The notes beneath the pieces were generated by a model. The model made no database searches and was not told the DNA's origin. It was given only the letters and a program-made list of their open reading frames with translations. The position numbers and the translations under genes are program-made. Shown one piece after another: positions 46,181-56,607 of a stretch of 64,000 nucleotides of DNA. Each line of letters starts with the position of its first letter. The first letter of the stretch is position 1. Where the stretch lies: the NCBI GenBank assembly GCA_036874045.1, contig JAZBRI010000011.1:8857501-8921500 (forward strand), in the 5' to 3' direction. This stretch comes from Cymodocea nodosa. Lineage: Eukaryota; Streptophyta; Magnoliopsida; Alismatales; Cymodoceaceae.

Positions 46181-46978
46181 TTTAAAGAATGCACTTTAAA
46201 ACTAAAAATAATTGAAGATCATAATCACGAAAATGATATACAAAAACATCATAAGAGTAATGAAAATCTGGAAGATGTATTTGTAACATTAAGATCTGGA
46301 ACTAATATACCACCAAGAACTCAAAATGAAAATAATATGAAGGTGGATAAGAGTAAAAATCAAAATGATAATGAAAATGTAATAGTTGAAAATCTAGAAA
46401 TCATTGAAGAACAATCTGAATCTACTAATGAAGCTAAAAATGATCAAACAAATCAAATGAAAGAAAAAGAATCTTTTAAATCACAATCTTTAGGACCCTA
46501 TCCTGAAAGATTACAACAAACAATACTTGAAAAATAAGAAAAAATCAGAGAAATTTTTGAAAAAGTACAAGTTAACATTCCTTTGTTAGATCTATTGCAA
46601 AAAATGCCACCTTGTGCTAAATTTCTAAAGGATTGGTGTACTAAGAAAAGAGAGCGAAAAGTTCTTAGAAAGGTCTTTTTAGCTGAGCAAAGTAGTTCCC
46701 TATTTTTGCCACAAATTCTTAAAAAGTTATCTGATCCTGGAATCCCTGTTATATCATGCACCATAGGAAATACCATTCTAGAAAGAACCTTAATAGACTT
46801 AGGTGCAGGTATAAATGTTATGCCAAGTGATATATTTGCATCCTTAGGATTAGAAGGCTTAACTCCTACTAGTACGGTTATTTAATTAGCTGATAGAAGT
46901 ATAAGATACCCTAGAGGAAAAATAGAGGATGTCTTAATTAAAATCAAAAACTTTATATATCCTATTGATATTGTAATT
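46181..46978 (+). pseudogene. Gypsy copy A: gag C-terminus and aspartic protease
   Basis: One frame runs from about 46181 through DVFVTLRSGTNIPPR, an acidic Asn-rich linker and LGPYPERLQQTILEK to a TAA at 46535-46537. It then continues in the same frame through KFLKDWCTKKRERK to protease, with SCTIGNTILERTLIDLGAG (catalytic Asp at 46796-46798) and NVMPSDIFASLGLEGL, and a TAA at 46883-46885 where copy B still has CAA. The protease would cut the polyprotein. The TAA after gag occurs at the same place in copy B. Confidence 0.85.
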
Positions 46979-49133
46979 TTGGATTCTCAACAAATTAAGC
47001 ATAAAAATAGTGATACATCTTTAATTTTGGAAAGACCATTTTTAGCAACATCAGGGGCTGTTATAAATTGTAAGACTGGAGTAATGAAGTTAGCATATGG
47101 TAATGAGGATACTCAATTAAATATTTTCAAACCAGAAAGGTTTAAGGAGTTAGAAATGTCCTTACATACCATAGACTTTTTAGAGGATGAAGGAGATATG
47201 TTAGATGATGTGATTCAAGAAGAATTAAATAGGCAAATCAATTCTGAAATTTTAGAAGAAAGTGAAAGCATAAATATAGAAGGAGATGAGGAAGAAATTA
47301 ATTTAGAATATGATGATGTTCAATTAGGAGCTCTAGCTTCTGATGGGCAGCATTTAGAATTAAAACCTTTACCTCCTAAATTAACCTATATATTTCTAGA
47401 AGATAAACGAACCTGTCCAATCATTATTGCTTCAGATTTAAAAGAGGATCAAATAGCAAAATTAAAAGATGTAGTAAAAAGTTATAAAGAAGCAATAGGA
47501 TGGACTATGATTGATATAAAAGGGTTAAGTTCAACCTTATGTTATCACCACATATATTTAGAAGAGAATGTTGAACTTGTTAGAATTCCTGAGAGGAGAT
47601 TAAATCCAAACCTTAAAGAAGTAGTCAGGAAGGAAATAGTTAAATGGTTAGATAGACATAATTTATCCGATTTCTAATAGCTCATGGGTTAGTCCAATCC
47701 ATGTAGTTCTCAAGAAATCAGGATTAACAGTTATTAGGAATGAAAGTCAAGACTTGATACCTACTAGAATTCAATTAGGCTGGAGAGTATGTATAGACTA
47801 TAGAAAGCTGAATGATGTGACTAGAAAAGATCATTTTCCCTTACATTTTATAGATCAAATGTTGGAAAGATTAGTAGGGCAAGAATATTTTTGTTTCCTA
47901 GATGGGTATTCAGGTTATAATCAAATCCCAGTAGCATTAGAGGATCAAGAGAAAACAACTTTCACCTATCCTAATGGAACTTATGCTTTTAAGAGAATGT
48001 CATTCGGATTATGCAATGCCCTAGCTACCTTTCAAAGGTGTATGCAAGGCATATTTATTGGAATGACTAAAGATTTTTTAGAAATATTTATGGATGATTT
48101 TACTGTATATGGCAACTCGTATGAAGTTTGTTTAAGCAATTTAGACCAAATATTAAAATGCTGTGTGGAAAAAAATCTAGTTTTAAATTGGGAAAATTGT
48201 CACTTCATGGTTAAACAAGGAATAGTCTTAGGGTATGTTGTTTCTAAGAAAGGGCTAGAAGTAGATAAAGCTAAAATAGGAGTAATTTCTAATCTACCAG
48301 AACCTAAATCAGTAAAAGATATTAGATCATTTCTAGGACATGCTGCTTTTTATAGAAGATTTATTAAAGACTTTAGCAAGATAGCTAGACCTTTAATTAA
48401 TCTATTAAAAGATGTTCCATTTAACTTTGATAAAAATTACAAGGAAGCATTTTTCAAACTTAAAGCTAGCTTAATTTCAACTCCTATAATTCAAGCACCT
48501 GATTGGAGCCATTCATTTGAATTAATGTGCGATGCATCTGATTTTGCTGTAGGAGCAGTGTTGGGACAGAAGATAGAAAAATCTCCTAGAGTGATTCATT
48601 ATGCAAGCAAAACCTTAAATGAAGCTCAAGTTAATTACACAACTACTGAAAAAGAACTATTAGCTGTTGTGTTTGTCTTAGAAAAGTTTAGATCATATCT
48701 GATTGGAGCTAAAGTGATAGTATACATGGATCATTCAGCTTTAAAACACCTAATAGCAAAGAAAGAGACTAAACCTAGATTGATCCGATGAATATTAGTA
48801 TTGTAAGAATTTGATCTAGAAATTAAAGATAAAAGAGGTTGTAAGAATATAGTAGCATATCATTTATCAAGATTACAAATAGAAAAGTGAAATATTGAAA
48901 TTAAGGATAATTTTCTTGATGAACAATTAATGACCATCAACACAATGCCTTAGTATGCAAACATAGTTAATTACTTAGTTACTGGTTTAACACTTAAGGA
49001 TTGGAATAGATAGGATAGGAAATTATTTTTCTCAAGAGTAAAATATTACTATTGGGAAGACTCATACTTATTTAAGAAATGTCTTGATCTAGTTTTAAGG
49101 AGGTGTGTTCCAGAAACTGAATATCAGAGCATA
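46979..49133 (+). pseudogene. Gypsy copy A: reverse transcriptase and RNase H
   Basis: After a protease-RT linker (to 47677, HHIYLEENVELVRIPERRLN), a small frameshift near 47655 moves the frame to 47754-48791. That part shows VCIDYRKLNDVTRKDHFPL, FLDGYSGYNQIPVA, FKRMSFGLCNA, and the catalytic FMDD (48090-48098), then the thumb ending FLGHAAFYRRFIKDFS. RNase H follows with LMCDASDFAVGAVLGQ and HYASKTLNEAQVNYTTTEKE. After TGA 48789-48791 (replacing Trp of the usual RWILLLQEF) more decayed RNase H continues to about 48900, followed by the linker to integrase. It is the best-preserved RT of the window; the active site is intact. Confidence 0.9.
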
Positions 49134-50250
49134 TTGTCTTTTTGTCATGACCAAGCTTGTGGAGGGCATTTTGGTTTAAGGAAAACTGCTGCAAAAATTC
49201 TACAATGTGGGTTTTATTGGCCAACACTATTCAAAGATGCTCATAAATATTGCTTAAGTTGTTTAAGATGTCAACAAATAGGAAGAATATCAAAGATGAA
49301 TATGATGCCTCTTAATCCTATTGTTGAGGTTGAAATCTTTGATGTGTGGGGAATAGATTTTATGAGTCCATTTCCTATGTCTAATCAATTTAATTACATA
49401 TTGTTGGGGGTGGATTATATATCTAAATGGATAGAAGTTATTCCTACAAAAACTAATGACAACAAAGTGGTAATACAATTTATAAGAACCAATATATTTA
49501 CCAGATTTGGAATACCTAAAGCTATTATCAGTGATAGAGGAACTCATTTTTGTAATAGAAGTTTTGAAGCCTTAATGAAGAAATATGGAGTAAACCACAA
49601 AATTACATCATATCATCTACAAACAAGTGGACAAGTAGAAAGTGCTAACAAACAAATTAAGTTAATCTTAGAAAAAGTAGTAAATCCTACTAGAACAGAT
49701 TGAGCTAATAGATTGATAGATGCACTTTGGGCTTATAGAACTGCTTATAAAACGAGCTTAGGTATGTCACCTTTTAGGCTAGTATATGGAAAAAGTTGTC
49801 ATTTACCAGCTGAAATAGAACATAAAGCTTATTGGGCATTAAAAACTTTGAATACTAATTTAAATCAAGTTTCTGAAAATAGGAAAATGCAACTAATTGA
49901 ATTAGAAGAATTTAGAAATGAAGCTTATTTGAAGACTATAAGAGAAAAAGAGAAAATGAAATTCTAGCATGATAAGAAAATTATTCCATAAAGCTTTGAA
50001 ATAGGACAAGAAGTATATCTTTACATGGCTAGACTCCATAACCATCCAGGAAAATTAAGATCTAGATGGGTAAGACCTTACATAGTTTGAAATATTTATC
50101 CCTTTAGAGGTATTGAGATTGAAAATCCTAAAAATCAAAATATATTTAAAGTAAATAGACAAAGACTTAGACCTATTCTGAAAATACCAAAAAGTTCTTT
50201 TGGAATTATAGAAGAAGTCAGAGTAGAGGACTACTCGAGCTTTACTTAGT
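49134..50250 (+). pseudogene. Gypsy copy A: integrase
   Basis: The HHCC zinc finger is visible (CHDQACGGHFGLRKTA, then YCLSCLRCQQ). In the core, the catalytic Asp lies in DVWGIDFMSPF, the second Asp in ISDRGTHFCN, and the Glu in GQVESANKQIK. A TGA at 49701-49703 replaces Trp. The frame continues with [21 protein letters not shown] and a C-terminal SRWVRPYIV (GPFxV-like), ending near TAG 50248-50250. It would insert cDNA into the genome. Three or more nonsense changes disable it. Confidence 0.88.
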
Positions 50251-50772
50251 AAGAAATCAGTTTTTATTTTATTTTCATATAAAATATATATATATATATA
50301 AAGTATATAAAAAATCGTTACAGTTCAACTGACTGGATCCATCGGTATGAATGAAACATAACGAAATCTATATTAATTTTTAGTAAAAAAATTCAGTATG
50401 ACTGAAACATAGTATCAGTTAAATCGATAAAAATAGATAAAAGAAAAACTATTATCTTAAGTATTTTTTTTATATGTCTCTATCTGTACGGGAAGTCCAT
50501 TGAGTTACGCTTAACTCAACGAACTTACTCTATTGAGTCTTGAGTTAGTCAACGAGCTTATTCTGTTGAGTTAACTGTAACTCAACGAAGTACTATAGCT
50601 AAGACCGTGGATGAGAGAGCAATAATTGGTTCAGGAAATGACTCAATTACCCGCCTAAACTTAGGGCTTATTTAAACTAAAACCTAGGGTTTTGGGGGCA
50701 TTATCCGGCAAACCATTTAGAATTTAGAATAGTAGATATTAGAGTGATTCCGTGCTGTTGTGTAACTCCACG
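50251..50772 (+). other. Spacer between integrase and the extra ORF, with hairpin motifs
   Basis: It has no ORF and includes a (TA)n run at 50286-50300. From 50490 to 50595 there are several copies of the GTTGAGTTA/TAACTCAAC motif. The best is a perfect hairpin with 9-bp arms (50565-50573 and 50578-50586) and a 4-base loop ACTG. Confidence 0.7.
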
Positions 50773-53000
50773 ATGAGGAAGATGGCACCCGAGTTCTGGG
50801 AAGATGTAGTGGACACAACACAGTTTCTAAAAGAGGAATGGCACACGCAGCAGAAAATTCGGAATACAACAAGAGAAAAAGAGCTATAGAAGGTAGAATC
50901 TGAACTTTTCAACTTGAGAAAATTTTTGGTTGATTTGGGTATACAAATACCCCAAATAGTAGAAATAAAAATAAAAGTAGCAATAGAAATTGTTTTAAGC
51001 AAAGAAAGAAAAATTAGGCCGAACAATGAAGTAGCCCTAGAACTAATCCAGCGAAAAGCCAGATTATGGTTCAAAAAGTGCATTACTGGTCATGCAACAG
51101 GTGCAATAAGGCGGCAACAACAAGAAGAGGAAGAACAAGAGGAGCCAACTGCTGAAAGACCTGTTCCTGAGGAACAACAACTAGGACCTTCAGTTCCACC
51201 ATTTAAGCCATTGGCACGAGCAAAAATGTTGGGGCCTTTGACTGAAGAAGAAGTAAAAGAATTTTAAGGACTGGTTCAAGTTGGAAAAAACCAAGGAGAA
51301 CTAGAAGATTTAGCAGTAGCCAAAGCACATCTGGTGTTTGATGCACTACACAAGAGGAGGGCTGCAGAAAAATTGCAAGCCCAATATAAAATTAAAGTGG
51401 AACAACATCAAGAAGCTACTGTCAGAACTACTATCAAATTTGCTGCAAAAGAAGCTGAAGCTAGTCCCTCGAGACCAGCAAATATTGAAAGAATTAAACA
51501 AGAAGAGCCAGTACCTGTGGCTCAAAGGCATGTAGAGCCTTTGTTTTTAGATTTAATCTCAAAAGAAGAAGAGGAAAACCAGACACAATTAATCAGACGA
51601 ATGAAAGGAAAAGAGATAGTGCCTGAGTGTCAAAAGGAGATTAAATCTGAAGCACCAATATCAACAGGGCCTGTAGAGCCAATTTTTATAAACCTGCTAT
51701 CTGATTCTGAAAAGGAGCAAGAGCAGTGGTAGGAAGAGTAAAGAGAAGAAGAAAAATAGGCTGAAATTAGTCTACAGCCTGTATAAGAAGAAAGAACAGA
51801 AATTAGGGCAGAAATTGAATTGCCCGTGACTCCATCCCAATCTGCCATAGAATCAGAAAGAACAGTGATAGAGCATATTAGTAGTCAAGAGGAAAAAGAA
51901 AGAATAGAAAATGAAGAAGAAGCTGAATGAAGCCATTTGGACAAAAATGACTTTGCAGATTCCACTGAAGAGCAAGAAACTCTTCAGCAATTTATGGAAA
52001 GAATTCAAGACAGAGTGGAGAGTTCTACTAGCTCACCACCACAGACAAAAGCAGAAGCAAAAATTCAGGAATCTGTAGAACATTTTCAAGTACAGCATAT
52101 GGAAGAGGAAGATCAAGAACAAACCCCTTTAGAATAACAAAGTCAAATTCCTAACCCGATTGAAGCAACAATTTTAAATGAAGTACATTTTTAGAGTTAG
52201 GAAGCTTATACTAAATACCAAGAAATTAGGGGTTATGATATTATATACAGTAGACCAGTAAATTAGGACGGAATGCAAGAAATCAAAGATTTATTTGAAT
52301 TCCAAGGTCTACTGAAGTTTATTTCTTAAGAAAGAGGGCATGTAGTATATGAGAATCTAGTGCTCTACTTTTATGCAAATTTAAGAGAAGAAGAAGGAAA
52401 ATTAATTTCCAATGTGGAGGAAGCTAATGTACAGATAACACCAGAGCTTCTCCAAAACATTTTTGGATTGAAGAATGAAGGACAGGAAATTTTGGAAAGT
52501 ACAACTGCCGTTAAATGGATAGAACAGGAAATCAAGGACAGTTTGTCTATCAATTCTGGTGTGCCTTTATTAAATAGACTGAAGCATTTAAATGGTAAAG
52601 CACACATGATAGCTAACATTTTGATTAAGAATGTCTATCAACGACAAGGCCATGACATAGAACTGAGTTAATTTGTTAAATAGGCCACGTTTGCATTGTA
52701 AATAGAATTCTAATAAATTGGTCTGCAATTTTTATCTCCAAGCTTAGAACAGTAAAGAAAAAATTGTTTTATGGAGATTTGATTCCACTATTGATGGTGG
52801 ACTGTATCGATTTCACTAAATGGGCATAAAAAAGGATCAGATTAAGAACCATTTCAGTGAAAGAATACAGAAATTTTGTAGCTACAGAAATTGCTGGACC
52901 TTCTAGAGGAATTATAGGAGCTGTAGAGAGGATTAATCAATTAGAGCAACAATTAGAAAAACTCCAGAAGGAAGTAGATGAACTTAGGAATAGAGGCTAA
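50773..53000 (+). pseudogene. Extra ORF with FYANL-type domain, gypsy copy A (full length)
   Basis: ATG 50773 (MRKMAPEFWEDVVDTTQF) opens a frame that can be followed, through stops, to about 52672. A one-base loss near 52690 shifts it, and the frame then ends at TAA 52998-53000. The order is an N-terminal helical part with KVESELFNLRKFL, a Glu/Gln-rich middle (51110-52140), the FYANL domain (52360-52670, LISNVEEANVQITPELLQN) and a C-terminal coiled coil (EQQLEKLQKEVDELRN). Stops include TAG 50887-50889, TAG 52198-52200, TAG 52264-52266 and TAA 52827-52829. Length without stops is roughly 740 residues. It lies where some gypsy and copia elements have an env-like gene, but no signal peptide or membrane span is evident. 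Function unknown. Confidence 0.8.
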
Positions 53001-53951
53001 ATTGTATTGTTCGTCTACTTGTATATAATTGTATGAAAAATATCTGATTTGATTGTAATGTAAATTGATTCATATGAATGAATATAAATTTTCAGATATA
53101 CTTTTCATGTGTGTTTTGAATGTGAAATGAATGGACTATATTGAATGTTATATAATTTGTGGAACATTGTGAATGAATGTTTAACAGGTTTACAATTTGC
53201 TGAATGACAAGATTAAAAAAAATAGAATCTGGAAAATATCTACATGTTGCAAGGTAAAATGTAAATTTTGCATGACATAAAATGACCTGCAAGTTAAATA
53301 TTTATATAATGTTCAGATTTAAATGAATTTTGATTAGAATGATGCATTAATGACAGATTTAACTTTATTTCAGTTAGCAGAATACAGAAAAAAAAGAGAG
53401 GTACTTACGAGGAGTAAACTTAGAAGTTGCTAAGTGTTAACTCAATGAAGTAAGTCCATTGTGTTAACCTTAACTCCACGAGGTCAATAATATAATATAA
53501 GGTCACTCCGTTGAGTTATCTGTAACTCAACGAAGTTAGTCCGTGGAGTTAGCAACAGTAATTGACATTGTTTCGTTGAGTTATCTATAACTCAACAAGG
53601 TTAGTTCGTGGATTAAGCAGAACGGTTATTCTTTTAACCATGAACGAAACTTCGTCGGTTTAGCGGTTACCAAAATTTGAAATTAATAGTAGTACACATA
53701 CCCATAAAAATCGGAACCACGATGCACATTGCAAGACACGTTCTTGCAACGAGATTTATTCACTTTATGGATGTACATTATATATATAAAACAGAATGTT
53801 ATTTACGGGTTACCAGCACTTTTAAAAAGAAAGGAGAAAAGCGTTGGAGGAGCTGGAAGGAGAAGCAGCTGATTCGACTTCATCCGTCAACAAATATTTA
53901 TTGAATGGAAAACTTCAGGCTGGTATGTAATTAATCTTCTGCTATTTATTT
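53001..53951 (+). other. Spacer between the extra ORF and displaced gag; hairpins and TATA-like box
   Basis: The first 520 bp match 1463-1960. At 53509-53532 there is a perfect 10-bp-arm hairpin (CGTTGAGTTA, loop TCTG, TAACTCAACG), with two more imperfect copies to 53620. From about 53640 the sequence is unique in the window. A TATATAAA lies at 53783-53790, 160 bp before the next ATG, and could be an internal promoter. Confidence 0.6.
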
Positions 53952-55340
53952 ATGAGCACATGGACTCGTTCTCAGAGCACTAATCGATTAGTAAGAACAC
54001 CTACCCAAGGATATTCAACACAAAGGCACACTAAAACATTTTCTAAATTGGACTTTAACAAAATTCTTTGGAGTGTAGCTAACCTTTCTTTAAAAGAGAA
54101 CATAGAGATGGTTGCTCTAGTAGAAAAACCATTAGGAGAAATTCTGTATCCGGAATTAGTTGATGAACCTTCATGTATTCGATTGCCAAACTTTGAGGGA
54201 GATAAGTTTGAACTGACATCTAATTATATTAGTCAATTGCTACATTTTCATGGTTTAGAAAGAGAGGATGCCTATTATTTCCTTAGAGAATTTAACGAAA
54301 TTTGTCAAATGATGAAAATGCCGAACATGAGTATAAATGCTATTAAACTTAGATATATCCCTTTTGCTTTAAAAGACATAGCTAAGAGATGGTTATATAC
54401 TTTGTTGCTTGATTCAATTTCTGCATGGACGGAATTTTGCTCTGTTTTTCTGGAAAAATATTATCCAACACATCAAATGATTAAAAAGAAAAAGGAAATA
54501 TTAATGTGTAGCCAAAAACAAGGTGAATCATTTTGGAAATATTTTGAAAGATTTAAAGATTTACTAACTCAATGTCCACATCATGCAATGAGTAAAGCAC
54601 AATTAATAGGTATAATTTATGAAGGCATAGATGTTTCAATGAAATCTTTATTAGAATCTACTTGTCAAAATGGATTTCTGAAACTATGTAGTGAAGAAGC
54701 ATGGACATATTTAGAAAACTTTGCAAAAAGAACTATAGAGTGGGAAAACTCAGCTGAAGCTATTGTAGATAAAAGAATATTGCCAAGAGGAATGCTTACT
54801 AAATTAACTGAAGTGAGGTAAAATTAACTGAATTAACAAAGAAAATAGAAGAGTTATCATTAAATCAAAAGCTAGTAGAAAAGAATGCAAACATTAATGA
54901 CCTAGATATTATTTATGCTAGAAACCAAAAAGATAACTTTGGAAATTCTTATAATCCTAATTGGAGAAATCACCCAAATTTATCTTGGAGAAACAATTTC
55001 CAGGGAGGAGAAAATATAAATGAGAAGAATATAAGTTATGAAGTATTACTTGAACAAGGATCTAAAATAGAGAAATTAGAAAAGATAATCCAACAATTAA
55101 ACAATCTTCTAGATTTTGTATTTGGAAATGCTGCAATTCAAAATCAGAATAGAAATATACCCCTTAGACAGAAGGAATCAATAGAAGTTAGACCTACTAG
55201 AGGATTGCCAATGCAAGCAGTACCTAACCCTATCAATAGAACTATTAATGAAATTGATACCTCTTCTAGGAGGATAGCTGAAGGAAGCAGTATAACTGAA
55301 GTAGCTATATATATATATATATATCTATATATAGGTTTAT
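53952..55340 (+). pseudogene. Athila-type gag N-terminal and middle part, located downstream of pol
   Basis: ATG 53952 opens 289 intact codons (MSTWTRSQSTNRLVR), including the capsid-type gag domain: NFEGDKFELTSNYISQLLHF, LRYIPFALKDIAKRWLYTL, SAWTEFCSVFLEKYYP and GESFWKYFERFKDLL. After a frameshift near 54822 another frame continues with NSYNPNWRNHPNLSWRNNFQ, a signature of Athila/Tat Gag, a coiled coil (KIEKLEKIIQQLNNLLDFVF), and fades into a (TA)n run at about 55310. The part that normally follows (the LRSG segment) is at 46261, far upstream. Gag is therefore split in the reverse order in this copy. The domain itself is well preserved. Confidence 0.85.
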
Positions 55341-55467
55341 TTATAGTTAATAGTATCGTAGAGTTAGTCCTTAACTCAATGAACTTAGTCCGTTGAGTTA
55401 TGCCCTAACTCCACGAGGGTGTGCAGTAGTTATGTTAATTTTTGTTTGTGTTATACAGAATCAACAA
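55341..55467 (+). other. Hairpin motifs and acceptor-like site before the F-box ORF
   Basis: 55355-55425 holds TTAACTCAATGAAC, GTCCGTTGAGTTATGCCC and TAACTCCACGAGG, the same motif set as at the other ORF boundaries. It is followed by a T-rich stretch and TTATACAG (55451-55458), which looks like a 3' splice site ten bases before the ATG at 55468. Confidence 0.5.
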
Positions 55468-56607
55468 ATGGAATTGATGCAATTATCGTTGGATGCACTA
55501 AGTGAAGTACTAAGTAACTTGTCAGCTAAAGATCTGTGCAGGCTGTGTTGTGTATCAAAGGAAATTAAAGACTATGTTAGAGAAAAATATTTTCAGGGAC
55601 TACAAGCTGTAAAAATGACTAAGATTAGAGATGGATTCATATGGAAGTCATTTAATCGTAGTTCAATTACCCATGAATATCTGAATATGGAAGAAATTAC
55701 TAGAATTCCACCCAATACATTAGAAGGAATAGATCATGTTATGGGGATGGATGAAAGATTAATCATATACAGAACTAGACCAACGTATGCAAGTCTATTA
55801 CCTGATATTTTGATAAGAAATCTTATAACTAGAGAAGAATGGAATATAGGATGACCAAATAGATATGAAGTACTAATTGTAAATTGTGGGTTAACTTTAA
55901 TATTTTCTGATAAAAATTCGACCATTCCTGAAAAATTAAATTATTGGAGACCTACAGGAAATTGGGATGAAGATTTATGCTTGAGTGTGTATAATTTTCT
56001 GAATAGATTGTGGACTGAAAATACTATGATATATCTAGGACAAAAATCATTAATTAATAGCATTCATGTCATACTTGATTGATATATATATCTAGTCACA
56101 GATATATCAGTTGCATTTAGATCTGATTTATACATAGTAAGCATATATAGTTATGATGATGATTTTATAGAAATATTACCTATACCGAGTGATATAGCTA
56201 AACCACCATCTACAGAATTTGATAAAATTCAAATAGGGATGTGGTATAATGAATATTATGATCCTACTTTATGTCTGGTAAGATGGTGGGATGAATTGAT
56301 GAAATTTCAAATATGGATTATGAAAGACATAAATGAATGGACGTGGGAAGAGGAGTATATTGAAATAGATGTAGAAATAGAAACTGCTACATTACCCTGG
56401 AACCGAAAAGGATCCCTTTCTACATTTCATTTCATTAATGGTAATACACTTGTATTTAACATTGATAATATACTACAAGTTTACAAATTAAGAAGGAACA
56501 CGAACTGCATTAAAACAGAATTAATAGCAAGAAGAATTATGCCTAAAAAGTTTGCTTGGACTGACATGTTTATTCCATTTGTTTCTACTTTTCAATCATG
56601 TTCTTAA
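55468..56607 (+). pseudogene. F-box protein with F-box-associated-like domain, inside the gypsy copy
   Basis: From ATG 55468 (MELMQLSLDALSEVLSNLSA) one frame runs to the stop at 56605-56607, about 379 codons, with only two internal TGAs (55852-55854 and 56080-56082) and no frameshift. Residues 5-45 fit an F-box: LSxxxLxEVLSNLSAKDLCRL then CVSKEIKDYV. The C-terminal half fits the F-box-associated type, with LIFSD, YSYDDDFIEI, LCLVRWWDELMKFQIWIMKD (compare the RLEVWVMK pattern), WTWEEEYIEI and LQVYKLRR. F-box proteins link substrates to SCF ubiquitin ligases through Skp1. It lies on the sense strand between displaced gag and the trailer. It may be a captured host gene or a long-standing element ORF. 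The conserved length and scarcity of stops contrast with pol. Confidence 0.75.

Noticed and set aside
50286..50300. (TA)n runs here and at 55310-55330 as promoters
   Set aside because: Simple microsatellites without downstream signals.
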